Below, in pieces: positions 25,688 to 35,902 of a stretch of DNA of 64,000 nucleotides. The DNA is from Bacteroidota bacterium. GTDB lineage: Bacteria; Bacteroidota; Bacteroidia; AKYH767-A; OLB10. Both the position numbers and the translations under genes were made by a program. Each line of letters starts with the position of its first letter. Position 1 is the stretch's first letter. Where the stretch lies: contig JADJOZ010000004.1 of assembly GCA_016713525.1 (NCBI GenBank), forward strand, positions 62,001 through 126,000. Direction: 5' to 3'. Below the pieces are notes generated by a model that ran no database searches, was not told the origin of the DNA, and saw nothing but the letters and a program-made list of their open reading frames with translations.

Positions 25688-27693
25688 ATGCGATTCATAA
25701 TCATTACTTTAATTTTTTGTCTGGGCATTTTTTCAATTGTGAATGCACAAATGCATGGGAAGGCAAAAATTGATTCCCTACAGCAATTAGTTCAGAAAAG
25801 TGCTGACGATACCAACAAGGTGATTTTACTTAATTCCATTTCTTATCAATCTTCAACAATTGATCCCGATGGAGGACTTCAATATGCCTTGAAGGCTAAT
25901 GCTTTAGCGAAGCAGTTGAATTACCGGAAAGGCGAAGCAGAATCATATAGCAATCAGGCATTGAACTTAACTTCGAAAGCCGACTATTCCGGTGCACTTG
26001 AAAATCACTTTAAAGCACTGGCAATTCATGAATCGATGAATTCCCAACAAAATATTGCAGTCTGCTACAGTAATATTGGCGTGGTTTACAATAATCAGAT
26101 GAATCTGGAAAAGGCACGTGAATATTATGAGAAAGCTTTGGAGCAATTCCGGGAATTAAAATTTGAGCAGGGTGTTGCAACCACACTTGGAAATTTAGGT
26201 CTGGTATATCATGCAACCGGTGAACATGAAAAAGCTTTGAATTCATTCAGTGAATCGCTGCATTACTCCGAATCAAAAAATGATACCACCTCCATGGCCA
26301 TTTGTATTGGCAATATGGGCAACTCGTACCTTGCGCAAAATCGCCTCGATAAAGCTTTGGAATATGATTTAAGAGCACTGGCATTAAATGAACAGATTGG
26401 AGATATTGTTGGATCCGGCATTGGGATGGGAAATGTAGGTGAAGTATATTTTAAAATTGCAACTGATCCCAATACACACTTACTTGACAGTCTCTTTAAA
26501 GGCAACAAACAAAAAGCAATTGATCTGGCTATTTCATATCTCAAACGATCGCTGGAAATATTCAAGACTATAGGATTTCTGAATGGAATCCAGGAAGTTC
26601 ACAAGTACCTTGCTTCCATTTATGAATCTGTTGGCGATTATAAAAATGCTTTGGCTGAAGCCAGGGAGCACATGCAAATGAAGGATTCTGTTTTTAATGT
26701 CGATAACAATAACCGAATTGCAGCCATAGAAACCAAGCGTTTGAATGATTTGAATCAGAAGGAACTTGAAATTAAAAATTTACGCATCAAAAAGCTGAGA
26801 AAGAGCAATGGTTACTTATTGGTGCCATATTTTTTCTGCTTATCATTTCCATAATTTCATACAATCGCTTCCGCATTAAACAGCAAAGTAATAGGCAACT
26901 CGAGAAAACTTTAAATCATTTAAAATCGACTCAGGCACAATTAGTGGAGCAGGAAAAACTGGCGTCGCTGGGAGCTCTTGCAGCAGGTGTAGCTCATGAA
27001 ATTCAAAATCCGTTGAACTTTGTAAATAATTTTTCAGAGCTTGGTACAGAATTAATCGATGAACTGGCAACCGAAAAAGATGAAGAGGCCAGGCTGCAAT
27101 TACTATCTGATTTGAAAGAAAATCTTGGTAAAATTAATCAGCATGGAAAACGAGCAGATGCCATTGTAAAAAATATGCTGATGCATTCGCGAACAGAAAG
27201 TGGAACGCGTCAACTGACCGATATCAATAAATTGTGTGAGGAAGCACTTGGATTTTCATTTCATGCCACTCAAGCGAAATACAAAGGTTTCAGTTGCGAT
27301 ATCGAAAAACATTTCAGCACCAATCTGGAAGAACTATCAGTAGTTCCCGGCGATATCTCCCGCGTTGTTCTGAACATGATGAATAACGCATTTTATTCGA
27401 TGTATCAGAAAAAACTAAATAGCACCGATTCAAATTACAAACCAAAACTTACCTTGTCCACATTCCGTGGTCCCGATCGAACACTTATAACTATCACCGA
27501 TAATGGCCTCGGTATTCCTGCCGATGTTCAACAAAAACTATTCGAACCATTCTTCACTACCAAACCTGCCAATGAAGGAACCGGTCTGGGACTGAGCATC
27601 AGCTACGATATCATTAAAGCTCATGGAGGCAAAATAACAGTGAAGTCGGATGGTAATGAAACAGCATTTGTTATTGAGTTGAGGATTTCGTAA
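25688..27693 (+). pseudogene. TPR-containing sensor histidine kinase, one frameshift
   Basis: Signal peptide MRFIIITLIFCLGIFSIVNAQ, then TPR repeats over about residues 40-330 (AVCYSNIGVVYNNQMNLEKA, TTLGNLGLVYHATGEHEKA). The first frame stops at 26854. One extra A in the AAA run at 26800-26802 joins it to a frame giving the membrane span WLLIGAIFFLLIISIISYN, a coiled linker and the kinase: H-box GVAHEIQNPLNFVNNF, N-box NMMNNAFYSM, DNGLGIP and GTGLGLSISYDIIKAHGG. Restored, it has 668 residues with periplasmic TPR sensor and cytoplasmic kinase. No response regulator is adjacent. A kinase-only piece starting at 26944 would lack sensing. Confidence 0.8.
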
Positions 27694-28167
27694 ATGAGTG
27701 AGAGGTGAGAAGCGAGAGACGAACTTAATTCCGGATAAAAAGTAATGACTCCATGCGTAAAATAGTTTTAATATTATGGAATTTTTAGCCAGCCAACTTT
27801 GCATACTAATTTCGTTTTTTCATCATAACATACAGCAGTCAAAATGATCCGTTAATTTTCACAACAAGATTAAGCGGATTTTACAAGAAAAGGAACGAGA
27901 TTAATTCTGCATAAAAAATGGACTAAATGCTACTTGAAATTTCGAGGTAGGATATAAATTAAATTTTATCTTCAATCAATCTTGTCCTTATCCGACAAAT
28001 CTGTTAAATCCGTTTTAAAAAGAAAACATTTAGCCAAGAATAAACACAATGGGACTTTGGGAACACTTATTGTTATGCACAAAAGGCTTAAATATGCATC
28101 TGATCGCCACTTCCGGAAAAATTACACCTAAAAATACACTGGTAATCGCAAACAAAAACTACTTTTA
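27694..28167. other. Intergenic stretch without a recognised feature
   Basis: AT-rich DNA with words such as AAAATCCGCTTAA-like and AAATCTGTTAAATCCG. A plus-strand open frame from 28049 overlaps the P-type ATPase antisense and is a shadow. Nothing else is seen. Confidence 0.4.
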
Positions 28168-30378
28168 TCACGGAAGCTCAAATCCGAATAAATTCATCGC
28201 AGCCGGCACAGTGAGGAGTATAATCAGTAACAGCGTAGTAATTGAAAGGATAATGGGTACTAGTTTATTCTTTCTTTTCAGGGATTCTAAAAATGGCATA
28301 GAATCTGATCTTCCCGTAAGCGTGAGCAGCATATTCGATATCACCAATGCTGTAAAAGCAAGAGTCCTGCAAATATTCTCATTGTAACCTTGTAGCATTG
28401 CTACATAAACCATCGATAAAATGATACCACCAATGATTGCTCCCTGCAACAGACTATAGGAAAGTTCCCGCCAGGTAAATAAAGATACAGTCGATTTACG
28501 TGGTGGTTCATGCATTTCATTCCCATGTGCAGGTTCATTTTCAAATACAATGCTACACGTTGGACCCATTAGTAATTCCAGAAATATGACATGTATTGGT
28601 GTGAACAATTCAGGAAACCTCCACCCTAATAGCAATGGCAAGGTGACAATAGAAATTAATGGAAGATGAATAGTAATAATGTACCGGATAGCATTCTTCA
28701 GATTTTTATAAATTGTTCTTCCGGAAGCAACTGCCGCCAGCATCCCCGAAAGGTCATCATTAATAAGTACCAGTGAAGAAGCTGACCGTGCCAGCTCACT
28801 GCCCCTCTTCCCCATTGAAACACCAATGTGAGCAGCTTTCAATGCGGGACCATCATTCACCCCATCACCGGTCATGGCCACAATTTCACCCGAAGCTTTG
28901 AGTAGTTGGATGATTCTTAGTTTATTCTCAGGGATAACACGGGCGAATACTGAAACAGTTTTTAATCGCAATGTTAGCTCTTCATCGGTAAGTTTATCAA
29001 TCGCATTTCCTGTTAGCACTTCATCACTATTTTGTAAACCAATTTTTCTGCCAATGGCAGCTGCAGTATCCGGATAGTCGCCGGTAATCATTTTCACAGC
29101 AATGCCCGCTTCATAAAAACCGGAAATAATTTCCGGAATATTGGCTTTTGGTGGATCATTCAATGCCAGCAATCCTAAAAATTCGAATGTAAAGGCATCC
29201 TGATTTTCCGGCAAGCTTTCACTTTCATATATGCCCACACCGATAGCGAGCACCCTATGACCCCGTGCAGCCATTTCTTTCAAGGATTTCTGTATTGTCT
29301 CCATTTCAGAAGCCTTTAAATTTGATTTTTGTAGTATGCCTTCAGGGGCTCCTTTCGTAGCAATTATTCTGCTACCATTTGATTCCTGATAAACATGCGT
29401 CATCATAGGATGAATTCCTCCTAAAGGATATTCCTTTATAACCTGAAATGAAGCAGTTTCATTATTTCTCAAATTCCAACTGGCATGAATTGCTTTTTCC
29501 ATCGGATCAAAAGGCTCTGCTTCACTGGCAAGCATGGCTACTTTAATTAATTCATCGGCTAATTCAGCACCCAAAGCCATAAAAGTGGATAGCGCTACAG
29601 GGATCTCTTCCGGCAAAATTGCCATTGCCATGGTCAATCCATTTAGCAATGCAGCAATTATTATATGTGACTTCAAATAATTCACCACACAAACAACAAC
29701 AAATGCCAGTATTCCGGCCACAGCCATTTGTTTCACAAAGTGATCAACCTGTTTTTGAAGAGGCGTTTTTTCTTTGGTGATACTATCCATCAGGATACCC
29801 ATGCCACCCATTTTGGTTTGGTTACCGACAGCAGTTACCGTTGCCCATGCCATTCCTCCAACCAGACTCGTTCCTGAAAACAAGGGCTCACCTGCATTAT
29901 TCTTTACAACCGGAACCGATTCTCCTGTTAATATCGATTCATCAACCGATAAATCAGTAGCGGAAACAATAATAGCATCGGCACTGACTTGTTGTCCTTC
30001 CGATAAATAAATTAAATCGCCGACCACCAGCTCCTCTGATGGTAATTTCTGATCAACACCATCGCGTTTAACTAAGGTGCGTTGTGATGTCAGTTTATGC
30101 AAAGCATTAACAGCCTTCTCACTTCGTATCTGTTGAAAAACGGAAATTCCTGATACCAGAATAATGGCACCCAGCATAATGATCCCTTCGCTGACATTTC
30201 CCAAAATAAAATAAAAAGTACAGGTAGCAACCAGCAGCAGAATCATGGGCTCGGTCACTACATCACGAATAATTTTTAAATTCTGATTGGCCTTTGCAGA
30301 CAAACGATTGCTGCCATGCAACGACCTCGAGGTTTCAACTTGAGTTGAGGATAAACCGGCTCAATCGGGTGTATTCAT
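28168..30378 (-). pseudogene. P-type cation ATPase lacking the DKTGT phosphorylation region, with an early nonsense codon
   Basis: The family N-terminus is visible from an ATG at 30378: MNTPD, a TGA at 30361-30363, then AGLSSTQVETSRSLHGSNRLS. The open frame starts at 30321 (MHGSNRLS). LTGESVPV, LPEEIPVAL, TKGAPEGIL, LNDPPKANIPE, MITGDYPDTA and MTGDGVNDGPALKAAHIGVSMG are all present, as in Ca2+-type P2 ATPases. However MALGA (ending at 29566) runs directly into ELADELIKVAMLASEAEPFDPMEKA; the intervening 70-90 residues that carry DKTGT are missing in frame. Without the phosphorylated Asp no transport cycle is possible. The nonsense codon and the deletion together indicate decay. Confidence 0.8.
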
Positions 30379-30445
30379 ATAAAAGACAAATGGCTATTTC
30401 AACTATTTATCCAAAACTAATGAAAAATCAGTAATAAACCTTCAG

Positions 30446-33400
30446 TTACTTTTCCGTAACCATCATTTTCATGTTGTGAATTTCGGACCCACTCAGAATT
30501 CGGATGGTGTAAACGCCTTCACTAACATTGCCTAAAAGTATTTCAGCCGATTTACGGTCCTGAAATTCCTGATCATAAATTAAGCGTCCGGTAGCATCTA
30601 AAACCTGAACACTCCGGTTATCACGGCTATCGAACTGTATTATAAAATTACCATTATTAGGATTTGGAAAAAGTGAAACAGGGATGCCCTGCTCCTCATT
30701 TCGGATCGTAATTATAGGAGAGTAAGTAAAGGCTCCATCATAATCGGTTTGCTTTAGCCTGTAATAATTTAATCCCGGTTTAATCTGATCATCTACATGA
30801 TTGTAATGATGAATCGATAAACTAGTGCCTGCCCCATCAATAATAGCCACAGGTTCGAAATTAATTCCTGTTCTGCTCTTCTCCAACGTAAAATAATCAT
30901 TATTCAATTCCGTAGCGGTAGTCCATTCCAGTAAATTACCGTATGCCGATTTCTTCCCTGTAAAGGAAAGTAACTCAATGGGCAAAGGCGAAGTAATTTT
31001 AGTGTACCAAATGGGTGAAGTCCATGTACGATGACCATCGGCCTGAACCATTTCAGCATAATAATAGTAAGTGCCGGTTGCGAAAGTATGTGTGTAATTT
31101 AATGTAGTGGAATTAACTGCTGATGCAAGAATAGTTGGTGCAATACTGCTTCCGGGAACGCCATACCAGATGCGAATAGTAGTAATTAATTCCCCATCGG
31201 GATCAGCAGTGGTAACATCAAAAACAGGATTGCTGCTTTGCGTTACAATACTTCCCATCGGATAAGTACCATTCACCGTAAAGGCAGCATTGAGGTTGTA
31301 ATCTTCCGTTGCATAAAATCGCATGTTTAACATGGCATCTGTAATTGCAGCCTTCGACAATGTTGTAGCAAGCACCACAGTTCTTCCTTCGCTGCTCTTG
31401 CCCATTGTTGCTGAATTGTGATTATCGAGATCGACTGTGGGGCCTAAATGATAACCATCACTCAATAAATTGTTATAATAATTTACGTTGTTGCCTGCAG
31501 CAGGATCGGTATATGTGGTGTTCGTTGAATTATAAGGACCATTTTTCACGGCTACACCTACTATGGCATTATCGAATATTACATTGTAGGGTGTATTAGC
31601 AATGTTATTGAAATCGGTGTTGTTGGGATGACATAAAGTAGTAAATGCATTTGGTGTTGATGCTACCAGATTAAATAACGTATTATAATCACCTTTTGCA
31701 CAATAAATATTATAGTTGCCTGCATTCCATCCCACCAACTGATCGATACCATAAACACAAACATGGCCGCCTGTAGAGATAGTTCCGAATTCCATTCCGA
31801 ACATGGCAACAAAATCGTTGTGCAAGGAAGTGTATAAGGCAGCCTCATTAACACCACTAGCATATTTTGCTGTTGTCATCACCGGTCCTTCATTATGATT
31901 ATGATCACTGATGCCCATGAAATCGAAATTGAGTGCTGTGTTACCAATATCGAAACAGCAATATGCAGAATTGGCTCCGTTGCAGACGTTATCGAGATCT
32001 CCATCGGAATAATCGGAGTGTGAATGTAAATTACCGAAGTACAAATTGTAACTCGATACTGTAGCTGTTGTTCCGGGAATAGTTGCAGATGGAGCAGTCA
32101 GATAATTAGTATTGCATCCGGTTGCATTCATTTCAAAAATTTCGAAATGATAAGTTGTATTGGCAAGAAGTCCCGTTACTGTTACAGTAGTGCCTGTTCC
32201 ACTATAAACTACGTATTCGCCCACACCGGTAGTGCTTCCTGTTCCATACACAGCATTCGCAGTGTATGCAGTGCCGTCGGTTGGTGGAGTTGTAACAGGA
32301 GTGTTGGCGCGACAGACAACCATGCAATAATCACCATCGCCTCTGGTCCAGCCCAGCTGAATGCTGCTGGTTAATCCTGAAATTATTACCGGAGCAGAAG
32401 CAGGTATGGTAGGTTCTGCATCAGGAATACAGTCTATGGTGGTAAATCCTGTAATGGCAGGGGAAAGTAATAAATAATTGGTAATACATCCGGTGCCATT
32501 AAATTCGAACACGCGGAACTGATAAGTGGTGAGTGGCAATAAGCCGGTTACGACCACACTGTTACCACTTCCGGAATATACTACATATTCATCGGGTGCC
32601 ATAAGCGTACCGGTTCCAAAATTAGCATTTGCAACATACGATGCACCATCGGCAGGAGTACTGGTAACAGGGCCACCTTTTTTACCTATCACCAAACAGG
32701 TAGCACCATCACCTCGCGTCCACGACAATGTTGCAGAGTTAGCACCAATGGCAGTTGCATTGGCTGCGGCTGCTTCAATGATTGGTTGTGGTGCTACGTT
32801 ACATAAATTTGGTATTCTTATCTGATCGAAATATCCATAATCACTTGCTGATGTCGCATGATTCCAACCGCATCCGAGCCATAGTAAATCGGTGCCGGTG
32901 TAAGTTGCATCGGACGTGGTTGCACCTAACTGCGTATATGCTGCTGTTTGTGGGTTATCAAAAAATCCAAGGTTACTGCCAATCCATAAACTCCAGTTGT
33001 TTCCCACCGGATTATAAATAACACGAACTGTTAAATAGTCGTTGCCATAATCAACTGCAGGAGCAATAATATTGGTGTAGTTAGCATTGGCATCAATACC
33101 ATTGGTAAATCTTACGAGACGTAAATTATCGGCTGTACCTGAATTACCAAGTACCACAGCATAACCACTTCCTGTAAAGAAATTGTTAGTGTTACATCCT
33201 AAAACAAAAACAATTCCGTAGTTACTATTATCGAAACCGGATGGATCGGTACGTGACTGACGCATGTTGAATGCCCAGGTTAATAAACCGGTGTTCGAAT
33301 TATAAACTGTATTGTAAAGAGATGATACATCGGTGTACACGTAATCACGTCCGGCAATGTTACTTCCCAGGCGTAATAAATTTGCGTTAACAGTAACAGA

Positions 33401-33556
33401 AGTTCCGGCAACAGTTTCCGATTCGAGCCAGATGGGTCCTGCTGCATTATTGTTGGGGCGATTAAAATCGTCGAGTAATACCGTTTGCGCCGGTGCAAAA
33501 ACCGGAATAAACAATGAAAAAATAAATACAATTACATAGCAGCAGCTACGGCTCAT
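30446..33556 (-). CDS. Large secreted PHP-domain protein with fibronectin-like modules and T9SS sorting domain (1036 aa)
   Basis: Signal peptide to about residue 24 (MSRSCCYVIVFIFSLFIPVFAPAQ). A laminin-like N-terminal jellyroll region (GLLTWAFNMRQSRTDPSG) leads to two Fn3-like repeats (SATLSWTRGDGATCLVIGK; SSIQLGWTRGDGDYCMVVC). Residues ~500-790 form a PHP-type metal phosphoesterase domain: YFGNLHSHSDYSDGD, FDFMGISDHNHNEG, FVAMFGMEFGT, TTLCHPNNTDF. The His/Asp clusters are those of the PHP trinuclear site. The end has SFTGKKSAYGNLLEWTTATELNNDYF and the sorting domain SLFPNPNNGNFIIQFDS. Exported hydrolase; substrate unknown. Confidence 0.83.
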   Translation of the reverse strand: MSRSCCYVIVFIFSLFIPVFAPAQTVLLDDFNRPNNNAAGPIWLESETVAGTSVTVNANLLRLGSNIAGRDYVYTDVSSLYNTVYNSNTGLLTWAFNMRQSRTDPSGFDNSNYGIVFVLGCNTNNFFTGSGYAVVLGNSGTADNLRLVRFTNGIDANANYTNIIAPAVDYGNDYLTVRVIYNPVGNNWSLWIGSNLGFFDNPQTAAYTQLGATTSDATYTGTDLLWLGCGWNHATSASDYGYFDQIRIPNLCNVAPQPIIEAAAANATAIGANSATLSWTRGDGATCLVIGKKGGPVTSTPADGASYVANANFGTGTLMAPDEYVVYSGSGNSVVVTGLLPLTTYQFRVFEFNGTGCITNYLLLSPAITGFTTIDCIPDAEPTIPASAPVIISGLTSSIQLGWTRGDGDYCMVVCRANTPVTTPPTDGTAYTANAVYGTGSTTGVGEYVVYSGTGTTVTVTGLLANTTYHFEIFEMNATGCNTNYLTAPSATIPGTTATVSSYNLYFGNLHSHSDYSDGDLDNVCNGANSAYCCFDIGNTALNFDFMGISDHNHNEGPVMTTAKYASGVNEAALYTSLHNDFVAMFGMEFGTISTGGHVCVYGIDQLVGWNAGNYNIYCAKGDYNTLFNLVASTPNAFTTLCHPNNTDFNNIANTPYNVIFDNAIVGVAVKNGPYNSTNTTYTDPAAGNNVNYYNNLLSDGYHLGPTVDLDNHNSATMGKSSEGRTVVLATTLSKAAITDAMLNMRFYATEDYNLNAAFTVNGTYPMGSIVTQSSNPVFDVTTADPDGELITTIRIWYGVPGSSIAPTILASAVNSTTLNYTHTFATGTYYYYAEMVQADGHRTWTSPIWYTKITSPLPIELLSFTGKKSAYGNLLEWTTATELNNDYFTLEKSRTGINFEPVAIIDGAGTSLSIHHYNHVDDQIKPGLNYYRLKQTDYDGAFTYSPIITIRNEEQGIPVSLFPNPNNGNFIIQFDSRDNRSVQVLDATGRLIYDQEFQDRKSAEILLGNVSEGVYTIRILSGSEIHNMKMMVTEK

Positions 33557-33712
33557 GGTAAGCCATTTTAAGGATTGATACTATACGCAGCGAAAAGGGA
33601 TTTGTTCGGAAGGGAACTATCTGATAGACAAATATATAAACATTTTTGGGGAATAATTGCAATTGTTGATTACTTTCCTGGGTCGAAACCTGCACACATT
33701 CCTGAAAATCAG

Positions 33713-33720
33713 TATTTTTG
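33713..33720 (+). promoter_or_regulatory. -7 box of the first paired lipoprotein gene
   Basis: TATTTTTG, a perfect TAnnTTTG, 18 bp before the ATG at 33739. No clear -33 TTG. Confidence 0.45.
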
Positions 33721-33738
33721 CGTCTTTAACAAGGATGT

Positions 33739-34494
33739 ATGAAAAATCAACTAATGAATATTTTAATCCTTTGCGGGATGCTTTCTGTTGCAGCTTGTGA
33801 CAATAAAGATGATGATCCTGTTGCTCCTACCACAGGTAATATTTATGGATTTTTGGTTTTGGTAGATGAATTTGGAGTAACACAAAATGATCACTTCGGG
33901 GTGCGTGTCACTACACAAAATAATTATTACGATATTTCGGATAATAGCGGAAATTATTCAGTGAATAATCTTGCACCGGGAACGTATGATTTGAGATACG
34001 AATTAGCCGGATATGGTACACTGAAAAAATATGACATCGAAGTTATTCCTGCTGCAAATGGCGGAACAACAATTATTGAGGATGTTGATTCATTAGCACC
34101 GATAAGTTCAACGATAATAAGTGCATTAACAGCACAATTAGATCCGGTTGATTCAACGTTCACTTTCACGTGCAATGTTTCACCCTTGCCTGGGACAAAT
34201 TACCCTCGTGCCTTCCGGTTGTTCTTCGGTCACGATGCAAATGTTTCTGTTGCAAGCTATGAATTTACACCTTCAAAAAAATGTGTGACTACTACTGCAA
34301 CTGCAACCATCACCGGTTTTGAACGCGCCGATTTTTATAAAAATGGGTTTAATTTCGGCGATACCATTTATGCAGTTGCCTATGGCGAGACCATTGTTTC
34401 TTCATCATACTTTGATCCTGTTTCTAATATAACAATTTTTCCAAACTTAAATGAGAGCGCGCCTGCCAATGTGGCGACGGTAATTCTTCCCTAG
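33739..34494 (+). CDS. Lipoprotein with carboxypeptidase-regulatory-like domain (paralogue A)
   Basis: A 251-residue lipoprotein (MKNQLMNILILCGMLSVAAC, then DNKDDD). Residues ~35-105 form a carboxypeptidase-regulatory-like beta sandwich (GFLVLVDEFGV, NSGNYSVNNLAPGTYDLRYELAGYGTLKKYDIEV). A C-terminal domain has STFTFTCNVSPLPG, FRLFFGHDANVS and FYKNGFNFGDTIYAVAYGE. The gene at 35093 encodes a full-length paralogue with the same domain order. Surface or periplasmic binding role unknown. The last codons are mirrored in an inverted repeat over the stop. Confidence 0.8.
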   Translation: MKNQLMNILILCGMLSVAACDNKDDDPVAPTTGNIYGFLVLVDEFGVTQNDHFGVRVTTQNNYYDISDNSGNYSVNNLAPGTYDLRYELAGYGTLKKYDIEVIPAANGGTTIIEDVDSLAPISSTIISALTAQLDPVDSTFTFTCNVSPLPGTNYPRAFRLFFGHDANVSVASYEFTPSKKCVTTTATATITGFERADFYKNGFNFGDTIYAVAYGETIVSSSYFDPVSNITIFPNLNESAPANVATVILP

Positions 34495-34503
34495 GAAGAA
34501 TTA
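34481..34503. terminator. Inverted repeat over the stop codon of paralogue A
   Basis: TAATTCTTCC-CTA-GGAAGAATTA, perfect 10-bp arms with a 3-base loop. The left arm is the codons for the protein's last residues and the stop TAG straddles loop and right arm. Confidence 0.6.
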
Positions 34504-34622
34504 ATTAAGGATTAAGGATTAACTGCGCAGAAGGTAAATCTCCGCATCCCATTCACTTCCTATTCTTTGTTCTCATTATGCTTCTCCATCTCATTCTGTT
34601 TTGCATCTGCCATGCAGGCTTT

Positions 34623-34867
34623 GTTACTTTTTGCTTGACCAAAAAGTAACCAAAAAGTCAAGAACAGCATCAGGCACTCTCCTTCTATTTTTTGATGATT
34701 TTAGTGAATCACGTTTTGCCTTAATGATTCTAAACTGTTGGCTGTTTGCCTTGCGCTGCTTTTTACTAAGACAGTTTTTTTCTAAGAAAAAACTGTCTTG
34801 TAAAAAAAGGCGCGAGTCGCGGCGCCAGAAGGCAAACTACCAACACGTGCTGGATGCTGTTCAATCC
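34623..34867 (-). repeat. Structured ~245-bp repeat, copy 3 (inverted)
   Basis: Reverse orientation relative to copies 1 and 2, lying between the two lipoprotein paralogues. The tail hairpin GTTACTTTTTG / CAAAAAGTAAC is perfect here. The GC hairpin GGCGCGAGTCGCGGCGCC is unchanged. The sequence CGAAATTTCATTCTG of the flanking module follows at about 34970. Confidence 0.85.
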
Positions 34868-35092
34868 GAAAAGGAAATGATAAATTATAGATGATAAATG
34901 CTAAATTAGATTACAGCTCAGAAAAAATAATCTTCAAAAACACTGATCACTAAAAACGCATTTGAAAAACGAAATTTCATTCTGTCTATAATAGCTAACT
35001 TTCAACCTACAACTTTCAACTTACAACTCATTAAAGTAACCTTGATTAATTTTTTTCGTATGTACAAACTGTACTCATAAAAAACTGCCAGC

Positions 35093-35836
35093 ATGAAACT
35101 TAATTTACTAGTAATCACATCATTAGCTTTATTAACCGGATTTTCTTCCTGCATGAAGGAGGATGTTGAGGATGCTCCTTTACAGGGAAGTATCACCGGC
35201 AAAGTGCGTTTGGCTGATGAATTTGGAAATATTTTATCGGATCATGAGGGAGTTGTATTGGCAACCACCGACGATATAAAAGGTAATACTAATTATGCCG
35301 GCTCATTCCTTATTTATGGTTTGGGTGATGGTGTACATACTGTTGCTTACTCTAAAGGTGGATTTGGTACTTTTAAGAAATTCGCCATTCCGGTAACTAA
35401 TTCAGTAAATACCGAATTGACAGGCATCGATACACTGGGAAGATTAAGTACTACCGCCATTGGTTCATTAGCAGTTGTTGCGAATGCCAGCGACAGCACT
35501 TATACTTTCAACTGCACTGTTTCTCCATCACCCGATGCAAATCATCAGCGAGGCATTCGTTTGTTCTTTTCACGAAATGCTGCGGTAAGTGCAACGGATT
35601 ATGAATTTACCCCGAATCAAAAATGGATGGCGACACAGGCGGCCGGATCAATCAGCGGATTTGCGGCTTCTAATTTTTACAACAATGGTTTTTCACGTGG
35701 CGAGACAATTTACGTGATTGCTTATGGAGAATCGTGGTTTGCCAACATGTATACCGATCCTGAAACTAGCAAGAAAGTATTCCCGAATGTGAATGCTGCT
35801 TCACCGTCGTCTGTTGTATCATTTGTATTGCAATAA
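35093..35836 (+). CDS. Lipoprotein with carboxypeptidase-regulatory-like domain (paralogue B)
   Basis: A 247-residue lipoprotein (MKLNLLVITSLALLTGFSSC, then MKEDVED). It parallels the gene at 33739 throughout: GKVRLADEFGNILSDHEGV versus GFLVLVDEFGVTQNDHFGV, STYTFNCTVSPSPDANHQRGIRLFFSRNAAVS, and FYNNGFSRGETIYVIAYGE. The pair arose by duplication and is now separated by structured repeat copy 3. Function unknown. The end (TATTGCAATA) is a short palindrome across the stop. Confidence 0.8.
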   Translation: MKLNLLVITSLALLTGFSSCMKEDVEDAPLQGSITGKVRLADEFGNILSDHEGVVLATTDDIKGNTNYAGSFLIYGLGDGVHTVAYSKGGFGTFKKFAIPVTNSVNTELTGIDTLGRLSTTAIGSLAVVANASDSTYTFNCTVSPSPDANHQRGIRLFFSRNAAVSATDYEFTPNQKWMATQAAGSISGFAASNFYNNGFSRGETIYVIAYGESWFANMYTDPETSKKVFPNVNAASPSSVVSFVLQ

Positions 35837-35902
35837 GCACCAGGCAGCAACGAAATTTTATATTCCTGTCTGTCGTTTCTGAAAATTGCTTAATTTTCGG
35901 GA

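Noticed and set aside
28049..28387. 112-codon plus-strand frame
   Set aside because: Overlaps the ATPase end antisense and has no own motif.
30446..33556. DNA polymerase PHP subunit
   Set aside because: Signal peptide, Fn3-like modules and T9SS domain show it is an exported protein.
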